The notes beneath the pieces were generated by a model that searched no databases, was not told the DNA's origin, and saw only the letters and a program-made list of their open reading frames with translations. From contig NZ_QPJU01000003.1 in NCBI RefSeq assembly GCF_003337425.1, forward strand, positions 62,001 through 126,000: DNA of 64,000 nucleotides. Reading direction: 5' to 3'. Of the stretch, positions 35,937-46,892 are shown one piece after another. The stretch is from Extensimonas vulgaris (GTDB lineage Bacteria; Pseudomonadota; Gammaproteobacteria; Burkholderiales; Burkholderiaceae_C). The first letter of the stretch is position 1. Each line of letters starts with the position of its first letter. The translations under genes were made by a program, and so were the position numbers.

Positions 35937-36664
35937 GGTGCGTCTCCGGGCTGGGATGGGAATTTTGCAGGCAATCCGTGTGCCGGCCAGGCGGCGCCGG
36001 GGCTGGGCAGGGAGTCGCTGCGCTGAATCAGGGCCAGCAGGGCCTGGCGTTGCGGCGCGCACAGTTGGGCTGCGAGCAGGTACAGCGCGTGCTGCGTGCC
36101 GCGCGCAATCGCCGCGGGTGCGTTTTCGGGCTCGAGGGCATGGCGGGGATCGTGCAGGTATTCGAAGCTCGGCCAATAGCTGAGCACGATGGCCATATCG
36201 ACCGCGGTGGCGCAGCGCACGGGCGGGGCCAAAGGCAGCAGGGCCTGGGCCTGCTCCAGGCAGCACAGCAAGGTGTGCAGCGCGTCGGTTTTTTGCCGCA
36301 GCAACTGCGGCATTTGCAGCTCCAGGCGGTGGTTGCGCGCAAGCAAGTCGTTGAGGTCGCGGTACAGGAAGCGAAATTCCCAGATGCGCGTGAGCAGGGC
36401 GTGCACGAAGTGCCAGGCCTGCCCGACTTCGCGCACGCTGCCCGCCATCTCCAGCACCGCGGGCAGCGCCAGTGCATAGCGATCGCACAGGGCGTTCACG
36501 AGTACCTCTTTGCCAGCGAAGTGGTAGTACAGGTTGCCCGTGCTGATGCGCAGCTCGGCCGCGAGCCGTGTGGTCGAGACTTGCGGTTCACCGAAACGGT
36601 TGAACAGCGCGAGCGCGGTTTCGAGAATCCGCTCGGCGGTGCGGCGTGGCGCTTTTTTGACCAT
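35876..36664 (-). CDS. TetR-family transcriptional regulator
   Basis: This 262-residue protein has an N-terminal helix-turn-helix (about residues 8-55; RILETALALFNRFGEPQVSTTRLAAELRIS read in parts, with NLYYHFAGKE typical of TetR) and a helical ligand domain. The C-terminal ~30 residues are low-complexity and overlap the TPR gene. The ATG at 36664 gives a standard TetR start; the much longer open frame upstream is not coding. It is divergent from rfbD, with 192 bases between, and could regulate itself and that gene. Confidence 0.85.
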   Translation of the reverse strand: MVKKAPRRTAERILETALALFNRFGEPQVSTTRLAAELRISTGNLYYHFAGKEVLVNALCDRYALALPAVLEMAGSVREVGQAWHFVHALLTRIWEFRFLYRDLNDLLARNHRLELQMPQLLRQKTDALHTLLCCLEQAQALLPLAPPVRCATAVDMAIVLSYWPSFEYLHDPRHALEPENAPAAIARGTQHALYLLAAQLCAPQRQALLALIQRSDSLPSPGAAWPAHGLPAKFPSQPGDAPWRNGPLSPTATSTASTPRV

Positions 36665-36856
36665 GGACGGCTCTTTGTCGTGTGGGTACGCGGCGGTTTT
36701 GGCGCATGGGTACTCGTCTCCTGCCGCTACTCTAACCGAGCCGGGCTTGTGCAATGCAGCATCCGTGCAAGCGCGATGCGCAGCGATGCGAGGTAGGGGC
36801 GTCGCAACGATAATTTGCGCCCATCGGCTCGCGCAGCGCCAAAAATCATCACTGCC

Positions 36857-37753
36857 ATGGACATTCTGCTTTTGGGTAAAAACGGCCAGCTCGGCTGGGA
36901 GCTGCAGCGCAGCCTGGCGCCGCTGGGCCATGTCACCATGCTCGACCGCCACAGCACGGCGCATTGCGGCGACCTCGCGCGCCCTGCCGATCTCGCGGCC
37001 ACGGTGCGGGCGCTGCGCCCCGCGGTCATCGTCAACGCAGCGGCCTACACCGCCGTCGATCGCGCCGAGAGCGAGCCCGAATTGGCGCATACCGTCAACG
37101 CCGTTGCGCCCGGTGTGCTCGCCGAAGAGGCCGCGCGCCTGGGCGCTTGGCTCGTGCACTACAGCAGCGACTACGTTTTTGACGGCAGCGGCAGCCGTCC
37201 CTGGCGCGAGACCGACGCACCGGCGCCGCTGAACGTCTATGGCCGTAGCAAGTGGGAGGGCGAGCAGCGCATCCGGCAGGCGGGCGCGCAGCACCTCATC
37301 GTGCGCACCAGCTGGGTTTACGGCGCGCGCGGCGGCAACTTCGCCAAAACCATGCTGCGCCTGGCGCAAGAGCGCGAACGCCTCACCGTCATCGACGACC
37401 AATGGGGCGCGCCCACGGGGGCCGATCTGCTTGCAGACTGCACTGCGCACATGCTGCGCCATGTCCAGGTGCGGCCGCAAGACGGCGGCTTGTACCACCT
37501 CGCCGCAGCCGGTGAAGCGACCTGGTTTTCGTATGCAAAATACGTTCTAGAGCAGGTGCGGCAAGCGCTTCCAGCTCTCGAAATAAAAGCAAAAGAGCTG
37601 CTTCCCATCCCCACGAGCGCCTACCCCCTGCCGGCGCCGCGCCCGCACAATTCGCGCCTCGATTGCCGCCGCCTGCAGGAACGCTTCGGGCTCGTGCTGC
37701 CGCCGTGGCAGCAGGGCGTGGCGCGCATGTTGCAGGAGGTTTTCCTGCCATGA
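36857..37753 (+). CDS. rfbD: dTDP-4-dehydrorhamnose reductase
   Basis: This 298-residue short-chain reductase of the RmlD type makes dTDP-L-rhamnose for O-antigen or other glycans. It has the NADPH loop LLLGKNGQLGWEL, NAAAYTAVDRAE, SSDYVFDG, the YGRSKWEGE catalytic Tyr-Lys pair and the RTSWVYG segment. It stands alone, without rfbA, B or C nearby. A short repeat (GCAAGCGCTTCCAGCTCTCG ...) is encoded in frame at about 37561-37604. Confidence 0.92.
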   Translation: MDILLLGKNGQLGWELQRSLAPLGHVTMLDRHSTAHCGDLARPADLAATVRALRPAVIVNAAAYTAVDRAESEPELAHTVNAVAPGVLAEEAARLGAWLVHYSSDYVFDGSGSRPWRETDAPAPLNVYGRSKWEGEQRIRQAGAQHLIVRTSWVYGARGGNFAKTMLRLAQERERLTVIDDQWGAPTGADLLADCTAHMLRHVQVRPQDGGLYHLAAAGEATWFSYAKYVLEQVRQALPALEIKAKELLPIPTSAYPLPAPRPHNSRLDCRRLQERFGLVLPPWQQGVARMLQEVFLP

Positions 37754-37877
37754 AGTGCCATGCGCGCAGGCCCCGGGCTTGCGGCGCCAGCAAGTTTTAT
37801 GATGCGCGCCCTTGCGCTCGCGTCTGGCGTGCGCATGCGTCCCGTGCCCCCGCCTTCATCCTTTCGGAGAACCCGCC

Positions 37878-39218
37878 ATGTTGACCGCCGAGCAGCTCGA
37901 AGCGTCCGCCCGCCCAGCCCCCAGATTGCCTTGGTACAAGATTCTTTACGTGCAGGTGTTGATTGCCATTGCGATTGGCGTTGCACTGGGCTACTTTTGG
38001 CCCGACACGGGCGCGGCCATGAAGCCGCTGGGCGACGCTTTCATCAAGCTCGTGAAGATGATCATCGCGCCGGTGATCTTCCTGACCGTCGTCACCGGCA
38101 TCGCGGGCATGAGCAACCTCAAGACCGTGGGGCGCGTGGTCGGCAAGGCGATGGTGTATTTTTTGACCTTTTCCACGCTCGCGCTCGTGGTCGGCATGGT
38201 CGTGGCCAACGTGCTGCAGCCGGGCGCGGGCATGAACATCGACCCGGCATCGCTCGATACCAGCAAGGTCGCCAGCTACGTGAGCAAGGCGCACGACGCC
38301 ACCATCACCGGCTTTTTGCTCAACATCATCCCGAACACGGTGGTGAGCCCGCTCGTCGAGGGCGACATTTTGCAGGTGCTGTTCGTGGCGGTGCTGTTTG
38401 GCATTGCGCTCGCCTCGGTCGGTGACAAGGGCAAGCCGATCCTGAGCTTTTTCGAGCACATGTCGGTGCCGGTGTTCAAGCTCGTGGCGATTTTGATGAA
38501 GGCCGCGCCGCTGGGCGCGTTCGGCGCCATGGCCTTCACGGTGGGCAAATACGGCATCAAGTCGATCGGCAACATGGCCTACCTGATTTTGGCCTTCTAC
38601 ATCACGGCCTTGCTGTTCGTGCTCGTCGTGCTCGGCCTGGTGGCGCGCTACAACGGCTTTTCCATCGTCAAGCTCATTCGCTACATCAAGGAAGAATTGC
38701 TGCTCGTGCTCGGCACCAGTTCGTCCGAATCGGCGCTACCCAATCTGATGCACAAGATGGAAAAGGCCGGCTGCGGCAAGTCCGTCGTGGGCCTGGTGAT
38801 CCCCACCGGGTACTCGTTCAACCTCGACGGCACCAACATCTACATGACCATGGCCGCCTTGTTCATCGCGCAGGCGCTGAACATCCACCTGAGTCTGACG
38901 CACCAGATTTTGCTGCTGCTCGTGGCCATGATCAGCTCCAAGGGCGCGGCGGGCGTGACCGGCGCGGGCTTCATCACGCTCGCGGCCACGCTCGCCGTGG
39001 TGCCCGAGCTGCCCGTCGCGGGCATGGCCCTGATTCTGGGCATAGACCGCTTCATGTCCGAATGCCGTGCGCTGACCAACTTCGTTGGCAATGCCTGCGC
39101 CGCCGTGGTCGTGGCGCGCTGGGAAGGCCAGCTCGACCAGGAAAGGCTCGCCTACGTGCTCGACCATCCCGAGGTCGTGCACGAGGAGCTGCTGGTCGGG
39201 CCGACGGCGGACGACTGA
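37878..39218 (+). CDS. dctA: C4-dicarboxylate/proton (or sodium) symporter
   Basis: This is a 446-residue inner-membrane carrier of the DAACS family for succinate, fumarate, malate and aspartate. Key marks are the [11 protein letters not shown] entry helix, the re-entrant serine-rich loop [13 protein letters not shown], the [16 protein letters not shown] motif and the [16 protein letters not shown] motif. The cytochrome gene starts three bases after its stop, so read-through is likely. No DctB/DctD regulators are in the window. Confidence 0.93.
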   Translation: MLTAEQLEASARPAPRLPWYKILYVQVLIAIAIGVALGYFWPDTGAAMKPLGDAFIKLVKMIIAPVIFLTVVTGIAGMSNLKTVGRVVGKAMVYFLTFSTLALVVGMVVANVLQPGAGMNIDPASLDTSKVASYVSKAHDATITGFLLNIIPNTVVSPLVEGDILQVLFVAVLFGIALASVGDKGKPILSFFEHMSVPVFKLVAILMKAAPLGAFGAMAFTVGKYGIKSIGNMAYLILAFYITALLFVLVVLGLVARYNGFSIVKLIRYIKEELLLVLGTSSSESALPNLMHKMEKAGCGKSVVGLVIPTGYSFNLDGTNIYMTMAALFIAQALNIHLSLTHQILLLLVAMISSKGAAGVTGAGFITLAATLAVVPELPVAGMALILGIDRFMSECRALTNFVGNACAAVVVARWEGQLDQERLAYVLDHPEVVHEELLVGPTADD

Positions 39219-39220
39219 CG

Positions 39221-40045
39221 ATGCGGCGCACATTGGTACCAGGGCTGCAATGGGTGGCACATTTGCGCCGCGCGGCCCAGGCGTGCGCGATGGTGGCCAT
39301 GCTGCTCGTCGCGGGTACGGCTGCGGCGCAAGATGCCACGGCAGCCGCACCACCCAGCAGTTCCACGGCCATGACCCAGGCGCCGCCTGCTTCGGCGGCT
39401 GTTGACATGGCGCCGCGCGTGCGCGCCTGCACGCTGTGCCACGGCAAGGAAGGGCGCGCGACGCCCGAGGGCTACTTTCCGCGCATCGCGGGCAAGCCGG
39501 CGGGTTATCTGGCGAACCAGCTGTTCAACTTTCGCGACGGGCGGCGCAATTACGCGCCCATGAGCCACCTGCTCGAAACGCTCAGCGACGCCTACCTGCA
39601 CGAGATCGCGGCCTACTTTGCGGCGCTGGATCTGCCCTATCCGCCACCGCCCGCGCCGCAGGCCGCGCCCGCACAGATCGCGCTCGGGCAGCGCCTCGTG
39701 CAGCACGGCGACGCGGCGCGCCGCCTGCCCGCGTGCGTGCAGTGCCACGGCAGCGCCATGACGGGCGTGGCGCCCGCCATTCCCGGCCTGCTCGGGCTGC
39801 CGCGCGACTACCTCAACAGCCAGCTCGGCGCCTGGCAGACCGGCCAGCGCCACGCGCAGGCGCCCGACTGCATGGCCGAAGTGGCGCGCAAACTGTCGGC
39901 CGACGAGGTCAGCGCGATCTCTGCCTGGCTCGCCGCGCAGCCCGTGCCCGCGCACGGCAAACCCGCGGCGCAGCTGCCCGCGCCGCTGCCGCTGCGCTGC
40001 GGCGGCGTCGCGCTGCCCGCGGCCGACCAGAGGGGGCGCACATGA
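39221..40045 (+). CDS. Diheme cytochrome c (c4-like)
   Basis: This 274-residue exported protein has a signal segment (residues about 15-37, ending GTAAAQ) and two CxxCH heme sites (CTLCH and CVQCH). They are arranged in two similar domains as in cytochrome c4/c553 proteins, with methionines such as APMSHL and DCMAEV as possible axial ligands. It overlaps the next cytochrome gene by 4 bases (ATGA), so both form one electron-transfer unit in the periplasm. Confidence 0.88.
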   Translation: MRRTLVPGLQWVAHLRRAAQACAMVAMLLVAGTAAAQDATAAAPPSSSTAMTQAPPASAAVDMAPRVRACTLCHGKEGRATPEGYFPRIAGKPAGYLANQLFNFRDGRRNYAPMSHLLETLSDAYLHEIAAYFAALDLPYPPPPAPQAAPAQIALGQRLVQHGDAARRLPACVQCHGSAMTGVAPAIPGLLGLPRDYLNSQLGAWQTGQRHAQAPDCMAEVARKLSADEVSAISAWLAAQPVPAHGKPAAQLPAPLPLRCGGVALPAADQRGRT

Positions 40046-41373
40046 AGCGCGTGCGCTGGACGCTGGCCCTGGTGCTGCTGGTGCTGCTGGTGCTCGCCGG
40101 CGCGGTGGGCGCTTTGCTGCTGCGCGAATTGCAGGGCGCAGGGGAAGAAGGGGCTGCGGCCGCGCGCGCTCCGGCGGCGGCTTCTGCCGCAGCCCAGGCC
40201 GACTTGCGCGCACGTGGCGCCTATCTGGCGCGCGTGGGCAACTGCATGGGCTGCCACACCGCGCGCGGCGGCGCGCCCTACGCGGGCGGGCGGCCCATCG
40301 AAACGCCCTTCGGCACGCTCTACGGCCCCAACCTCACGCCCGACGCGCAAACGGGCCTGGGCCGCTGGACGGCCGACGACTTCTGGCGCGCGCTGCACCA
40401 CGGCCGCGCGCGCGACGGGCGCCTGCTGTACCCGGCCTTTCCGTACCCCGACTACACCCACGTCACGCGCGCCGATGCCGACGCGATCTACGCCTATCTG
40501 CAAAGCCTGCCGCCCGTGGCGCAGCCCAGCCGCGCGCATGCGCTGCGCTTTCCCTACGACACGCAGCTTGCGCTCGCGGCCTGGCGCGTGCTGTTCTTCA
40601 CGCCCGGGCGCGGCGACGGCGCAGCCGCAGACCCCGCGCGCGACGCGCAGTGGAACCGCGGCGCCTACCTCGTGAACGGCCTGGCGCACTGCGGCGCCTG
40701 CCACACGCCGCGCAACCTGCTCGGCGCGAGTCGGGCCGACCGGGCGCTCGGCGGCGGCCTGATTCCGGCGCAGAACTGGTACGCGCCCGCGCTCGACGCG
40801 GCGAGCGAGGCCGGCGTCGCGCACTGGCCGCTCGACGACGTGGTCGCGCTGCTGCGCACGGGCGTCACACGCGCAGCATCCGCCACGCCACAGGCCAGCG
40901 TCAGCGGCCCCATGGCCGAGGTGGTGTTTGGCAGCACGCAGTACCTGAGCGAGGAGGATGCGCGCGCCATGGCCGTGTACCTGCAAGCGCTGCCCGAGCG
41001 CGCCGCGCCCCCCGCGCCGCCCATTGCCGCGCCGCCGCGCAGGCTGATGCAGCGCGGCGCAGAGATTTACCACGACCACTGCGCCCAGTGCCACGGCGCG
41101 CAAGGGCAGGGCGAGCGCGGCGCCTTCCCCGCGCTCGCGGGCAACCGCGCCGTGCTGCTGGCCGAGCCGACGAACCTCGTGCGCATGATCCTGCAAGGCG
41201 GCTACGCGCCCGCCACCGCTGGCAACCCGCGCCCCTACGGCATGCCGCCCTACCACCAGCTGCTGGGCGACGAAGACGTGGCCGCGGTCGCGACCTTCGT
41301 GCGCAATGCCTGGGGCAACCATGCCGCGGCGCTCGATACCATAGACGTTTATCACGTCAGGGAGCGGCGCTGA
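40042..41373 (+). CDS. Triheme membrane-anchored cytochrome c (alcohol dehydrogenase subunit II-like)
   Basis: This 443-residue protein has an N-terminal membrane anchor (about residues 6-28), an alanine-rich linker and three CxxCH sites (CMGCH, CGACH, CAQCH). This is the layout of the cytochrome subunits of membrane alcohol, gluconate or aldehyde dehydrogenases. Further conserved parts are GTLYGPNLTPD and LVNGLAHCGACH. No dehydrogenase subunit is adjacent, so its electron donor is unclear; it may shuttle electrons with the upstream diheme protein to a terminal oxidase. Confidence 0.88.
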   Translation: MKRVRWTLALVLLVLLVLAGAVGALLLRELQGAGEEGAAAARAPAAASAAAQADLRARGAYLARVGNCMGCHTARGGAPYAGGRPIETPFGTLYGPNLTPDAQTGLGRWTADDFWRALHHGRARDGRLLYPAFPYPDYTHVTRADADAIYAYLQSLPPVAQPSRAHALRFPYDTQLALAAWRVLFFTPGRGDGAAADPARDAQWNRGAYLVNGLAHCGACHTPRNLLGASRADRALGGGLIPAQNWYAPALDAASEAGVAHWPLDDVVALLRTGVTRAASATPQASVSGPMAEVVFGSTQYLSEEDARAMAVYLQALPERAAPPAPPIAAPPRRLMQRGAEIYHDHCAQCHGAQGQGERGAFPALAGNRAVLLAEPTNLVRMILQGGYAPATAGNPRPYGMPPYHQLLGDEDVAAVATFVRNAWGNHAAALDTIDVYHVRERR

Positions 41374-41458
41374 CTCCCTTGCGCTACGCGCCACCGCGCT
41401 GCGTTTTGCTGCCTGTGCGGGGTTTTGTTCGCTACTTCTTTTTTTGATGGGCTTTCGC

Positions 41459-41833
41459 ATGTCCACCACTGCCACCCCAGCCACCTCCGACCCCGCGCGC
41501 GGCTGGTGGGCCATTTGCCTGTGCGCCGCCTGGTGCGGCACCTGCGGCAGCTACCGCGCGGTGTTCGACGCGCTCGCAGCTGCGCACCCGCAGGTGCGTT
41601 TCGAGTGGGTGGACATCGAGGACGAGGCCGATCTCGTCGATGAGCTGGACGTGGAGACCTTTCCCACGCTGCTGCTGGCCGACGGGCGCACGGCGCGCTT
41701 TTTGGGCCCGCTACTGCCGCAAGCCGGGGCGCTCGCGCAACTGCTCGCGCGCCTGCCACGCGAGTCGGGCACCGACGCCGGCCCCGAGGCACAGGCCGTG
41801 TTCGAGCGCGTGCGTGCTGCGCGCGAAGGCTGA
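41459..41833 (+). CDS. Thioredoxin-family protein
   Basis: This 124-residue protein has a thioredoxin fold with the redox pair CGTC in CLCAAWCGTC and the cis-proline in VETFPTLLL. It lacks a signal peptide. The start MSTTATPATS at 41459 is preferred; ATG 41447 is also in frame. The active-site second pair (GT instead of GP) and the extra upstream cysteine differ from classical thioredoxin. It may assist the cytochrome genes upstream, but no specific partner is shown. Confidence 0.82.
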   Translation: MSTTATPATSDPARGWWAICLCAAWCGTCGSYRAVFDALAAAHPQVRFEWVDIEDEADLVDELDVETFPTLLLADGRTARFLGPLLPQAGALAQLLARLPRESGTDAGPEAQAVFERVRAAREG

Positions 41834-41834
41834 T

Positions 41835-41880
41835 TTGCTATCTAAATAGTAGCTAATAGCGCTTGATAAATAAGCGCTAG
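41835..41880. repeat. Short interspersed repeat with hairpin
   Basis: TAGCGCTT and AAGCGCTA (41857-41864 and 41872-41879) flank GATAAAT and are preceded by GCTATCTAAATAGTAGCT. It is the most complete copy of a short repeat that recurs at about 50442 and 54034 and, degenerate, inside several genes. It may terminate the thioredoxin transcript. The family B element begins within its final CTAG. Confidence 0.6.
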
Positions 41881-42045
41881 GAGCCTGTCGGACTTTGGGC
41901 GTCGAAAGCGAGAATGTGCCCCAGCGAGGCCAGTTTTTGTCGGATTCGCAGCCCCATAGTGGTGCTATGGGGCAAGAAGCCGGTAAAAAATGGGCCGCTG
42001 CGGCGCATTCGCAGCCGACGATTCCAAAGTCCGACAGGCTCCTAA
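41877..42045. mobile_element. Non-autonomous inverted-repeat element, family B, copy 3
   Basis: This copy is 169 bases with the same GCCTGTCGGACTTTGG ends and the CCCCATAG/CTATGGGG internal stem, whose loop is changed to TGGTG. It is inserted at the CTAG that ends the short repeat at 41835-41880 and lies 74 bases beyond the modC stop. Confidence 0.8.
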
Positions 42046-42119
42046 TGGCCTTTTTCTCAAAAAATCCGCGGGTCTCTTGGCCGCGCTGCGCTCGTCACCG
42101 CGGGCATGCCGGGCGTGTG

Positions 42120-43268
42120 TCAACCCAGCAGCGCCACGGCCTTGATCTGCGCCCACACCGGCATGCCCACGGTCAGGTGCAGCTGGTCGCAGGAAAAGCG
42201 CGTGATGCGCGCGAGCAGCGGCGTGCCGCCGGCGTCCAGGCGCACCAGCGTGTGCGCGGGGGTGTCGGCGCTGCAGAGGCCCGTGACGGTGGCGGGCAGG
42301 CGGTTGAGGATGGAGCTGCCCGGCGCGGGCGCGAGCGCCAGGCTCACGTCGCGGGCCTGTACCTGCAGGCGCAGGCGCGTGCCCGGTGCGAGCGGCGTGG
42401 GGTGCGGCGCGAGTAGCTCGCCGCCGGCAAAGCCCAGGCGCAGTAATTCGTAGGCGCTGTCGTAGTCCTGCACCGTGGCCTCGATCAGCACGGCGGCGCT
42501 GGCGCTTTGTGCCGTGGGCAGGTCGATGCGCGCGAGGGTTTCGGCGATCGGGCCGCTCGCAAGCACCTGGCCCGTCGCACGGCCGCCGCCGAGCAGCACC
42601 AGGTGGTCGGCGAGCTGGATCACCTCGTCGAGCGCGTGCGAAACATAGAGCACGGGGATGTCGAGCTCGGCGCGCAGGCGTGCGAGGTAGGGCAGGATCT
42701 CCGCCTTGCGCTGCGCGTCGAGCGCGGCGAGCGGCTCGTCCATGAGCAGCAGCCGCGGCGCGGTGAGCAGCGCGCGCGCAATGGCCACGCGCTGGCGTTC
42801 GCCGCCCGAAAGCGTATCGGGCCGCCGCCGCAGCAAGTGACCTATGCCCAGCAGTTCGATCGCCTGCGCGCGCGGCACGCGCCGCGCCGCAGCCGGGATG
42901 CGCCGCAGGCCGTAGTCGAGGTTGCGCGCCACGTCCAGGTGCGCAAACAGGCTCGCCTCCTGGAACACATAGCCCAGCGGGCGCCGGTGCGTGGGCACGA
43001 AGCGCTGCGCGTCCTGCCAGACGGCGCCGTTGACCGCGAGGTGGCCGCCCGCGTGCCGCTCCAGCCCGGCGATGGCGCGCAGCAAGCTGGTCTTGCCCGA
43101 GCCCGAGGCGCCAAACAGCGCCGTGACGCCGCGCCCCGGCAGATGCAGGTCGGCGTGCAGCGTGAAGCCGGGGTAGGCGATGGCAAAGCGCGCCTCTATG
43201 CCGTCCCTTGCGCGGTCTGCTTCGCTTGCCGCGCCCTGCGCATGCACGGCGATGCCTTCAGCCGGCAT
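42120..43268 (-). CDS. modC: Molybdate ABC transporter, ATP-binding protein
   Basis: This 382-residue ATPase has Walker A (GASGSGKTS), Q-loop (YVFQEASLF), signature (LSGGERQR), Walker B (LLLMDEP) and H-loop (VSHALDE). A C-terminal TOBE/Mop domain (about residues 305-380, with [16 protein letters not shown]) binds molybdate-like oxyanions. It powers ModB. The start at 43268 overlaps the modB stop by 11 bases. It is the last gene of modEABC. Confidence 0.94.
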   Translation of the reverse strand: MPAEGIAVHAQGAASEADRARDGIEARFAIAYPGFTLHADLHLPGRGVTALFGASGSGKTSLLRAIAGLERHAGGHLAVNGAVWQDAQRFVPTHRRPLGYVFQEASLFAHLDVARNLDYGLRRIPAAARRVPRAQAIELLGIGHLLRRRPDTLSGGERQRVAIARALLTAPRLLLMDEPLAALDAQRKAEILPYLARLRAELDIPVLYVSHALDEVIQLADHLVLLGGGRATGQVLASGPIAETLARIDLPTAQSASAAVLIEATVQDYDSAYELLRLGFAGGELLAPHPTPLAPGTRLRLQVQARDVSLALAPAPGSSILNRLPATVTGLCSADTPAHTLVRLDAGGTPLLARITRFSCDQLHLTVGMPVWAQIKAVALLG

Positions 43269-44007
43269 GGCGCCTCCCCGCGCCGCGGCCATAGAGCCAC
43301 AGCAGCACGACGAAGCTGAACGCCAGCATGCCGCCGGCGAGCGCGTGCGCCTGGGCATACTCCATGGCCTCGACGTGGTTGTAGATTTGTATCGACACCA
43401 CGCGCGTTTGCTGCGGGATGTTGCCGCCCATCATCAGCACCACCCCGAACTCGCCCACCGTGTGCGCAAAGCCGAGCACGCCCGCAGTCAAAAAACCTGG
43501 CCGCGCGAGCGGCAGCGCGACGCTCACGAAGCGATCCCATGGCGCGGCGCGCAAGGTGGCGGCGACTTCGAGCGGGCGGTTGCCCACCGCTTCGAACGCC
43601 TGCTGCAGCGGCTGCACCACGAAAGGCAGCGAATACACCATCGAAGCCAGCACCAGCCCGCCAAAGGTAAAAGGCAGCGGCCCGAGGCCCCAGGCTTGCA
43701 TGAGCCGCCCCACCGGCCCCTGCGGCCCGAGCAGCACGAGCAGGTAAAACCCCAACACCGTGGGCGGCAGCACCAGCGGGAGCGCCACCACGGCGCCCAC
43801 CGGCCCCTTCCACCACGCGCGCGTGCGCGCCAGCCACCAGGCGAGCGGCGTGGCGAGCACGAGCAGCAGCACCGTGGTCGTGGCGGCAAGCCGCAGGGTC
43901 AGCGCAATGGCCGACCAGTCGTCGGGGCCGAGCAGCGAGGACAAGGCCGCGAAAGCCGGGGCTGCGCCGGCATCGGATGGAGGAGCGGAGGACATGGCGG
44001 CAGGCAT
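43258..44007 (-). CDS. modB: Molybdate ABC transporter, permease
   Basis: This 249-residue inner-membrane protein has about five to six membrane segments ([36 protein letters not shown] and others). The EAA loop contacts ModC ([18 protein letters not shown]), and the [17 protein letters not shown] segment is characteristic of ModB/CysT permeases. ATG 43995 would be an alternative start four residues later. It lies between modA (23 bases) and modC (overlap). Confidence 0.92.
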   Translation of the reverse strand: MPAAMSSAPPSDAGAAPAFAALSSLLGPDDWSAIALTLRLAATTTVLLLVLATPLAWWLARTRAWWKGPVGAVVALPLVLPPTVLGFYLLVLLGPQGPVGRLMQAWGLGPLPFTFGGLVLASMVYSLPFVVQPLQQAFEAVGNRPLEVAATLRAAPWDRFVSVALPLARPGFLTAGVLGFAHTVGEFGVVLMMGGNIPQQTRVVSIQIYNHVEAMEYAQAHALAGGMLAFSFVVLLWLYGRGAGRRHAG

Positions 44008-44030
44008 GGCAGAAAGGATGGTGTGGGGGC

Positions 44031-45687
<1,657 letters not shown>

Positions 45688-45709
45688 CGTGGGCACCTTC
45701 TTTGGATAG

Positions 45710-45733
45710 CGGAATATACAAAACTACATAACC
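45710..45733. promoter_or_regulatory. ModE operator
   Basis: CGGAATAT, seven bases, then TACATAACC reproduces the architecture I recall for the E. coli modA operator (CGTTATAT-N7-TACATAACG). It lies between the divergent modE and mop genes, 22 bases before the modE start codon, where bound ModE would block transcription of modEABC. A much weaker match (CGCTATGG-N7-TATACA) sits at 45816-45839 nearer to the mop gene. Confidence 0.7.
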
Positions 45734-45929
45734 AATTGGGCCAATTCCTGACAGTCACGACGCTTGGAAGGTCTTTGTTGAAACCGATGCGAGGCAAGAG
45801 ATGGAAAGCGCCAGGCGCTATGGTTGTGGATATACAGGACTTGCGCCTACACTGATCCACGCCATGCAGCAAGCATGCGCGATAGTTTCAAAGACATAAC
45901 GCAACCATTTCCATTGGAAAGGAGTCACC

Positions 45930-46358
45930 ATGAAAGTCAGTGCCCGCAACGTCTTTCACGGCAAGGTCAGCGCCATCACTGCCGGCGCCGTGAACAGCGA
46001 GGTCGAGCTCACCACCGACGGCGGCCACAAGCTCGTGGCCATCGTCACGCAGGCGAGCGTGCGCGAGCTGGGCCTCGCGCCCGGCAAGCCGGCGTTCGCG
46101 CTCGTCAAGGCCTCGTGGGTCATGCTGCTGACCGACGACGCAGGCGTGCGCCTGTCCGCGCGCAACCGTCTGCGCGGCACGGTGAGCAAACTGGTGCCAG
46201 GCGCGATCAACACGGACGTGGTGCTCACCCTGCCCGGCGGCAGCCAGGTGCACGCGGTAATCACCAGCGAAGCCGTGCGCGAACTGGAACTCAAAGAAGG
46301 CAGCCCCGCGACCGCGCTCATCAAGGCCAGCCATGTGGTGCTGGGGGTGGCAGGGTGA
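45930..46358 (+). CDS. Molybdopterin-binding (Mop/ModG-type) di-TOBE protein
   Basis: This 142-residue cytosolic protein is made only of two TOBE domains (about residues 1-70 and 72-142), each starting with an SARN motif and ending in a KAS(W/H)V stretch. Such molbindins store or buffer molybdate. GGAAAGGAG precedes the ATG. It is divergent from modE and shares the control region containing the ModE operator. A strong terminator follows. Confidence 0.92.
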   Translation: MKVSARNVFHGKVSAITAGAVNSEVELTTDGGHKLVAIVTQASVRELGLAPGKPAFALVKASWVMLLTDDAGVRLSARNRLRGTVSKLVPGAINTDVVLTLPGGSQVHAVITSEAVRELELKEGSPATALIKASHVVLGVAG

Positions 46359-46418
46359 GGCGCTGATGCGGCCCATCGGCCACCTGTGCGTCGGCCAGTA
46401 GTTCCACTCTCATTCCAA

Positions 46419-46445
46419 AATCCCGGCGCAAGCCGGGATTTTTTT
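46419..46445 (+). terminator. Rho-independent terminator of the mop gene
   Basis: AATCCCGGC, loop GCAA, GCCGGGATT, then five further T residues. It lies 61 bases beyond the mop stop and is the clearest intrinsic terminator in the window. The 262 bases from here to the family B element at 46708 hold no recognised gene or site. Confidence 0.88.
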
Positions 46446-46707
46446 CGGGATGGCATTCGAATTCAGGTCGGCGCTGGAATCAATGAATGACGACGCCAGC
46501 TTCCCTGCCCTGTGCAAGCCCGCGCCCCCTCTTCCCACGCCCCCCAAAAAACCACCCGCGAGACTGCAGCATGCAAGCGGCGCATGTCCACGACGGGGCG
46601 AGTGCCGCTAAACTGTCAAGCAAACGTTTGTTTGGCTCGGCGCTCGGCGGTCTCGGGGGAATTCCAGAGATTTTGGCCGCAAAGCGCCGTGCAGCATGTG
46701 TGAGCAG

Positions 46708-46876
46708 CTAGGAGCCTGTCGGACTTTGGGCGTCGAAAGCGAGAAGGTGCCCCAGCGAGGCCAGTTTTTGCCGGATTCGCAGCCCCATAGCGGGACTATG
46801 GGGCAAGAAGACGGTAAAAAATGGGCCGCTGCGGTGCATTCGCAGCCGACGATTCCAAAGTCCGACAGGCTCCTAG
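46708..46876. mobile_element. Non-autonomous inverted-repeat element, family B, copy 4
   Basis: This is a complete 169-bp copy bordered by CTAG on both ends, with ends CTAGGAGCCTGTCGGACTTT. It ends only 16 bases before the SDR start codon at 46893, so the ribosome-binding site (AAGGAG, 46882-46887) is just outside while the -10/-35 region of any close promoter would fall inside the element. Confidence 0.83.
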
Positions 46877-46892
46877 GAATCAAGGAGTTTTC

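Noticed and set aside
45816-45839. Second ModE box near mop
   Set aside because: Only about half of the expected positions match; kept as a weak candidate in the operator entry, not as a separate feature.
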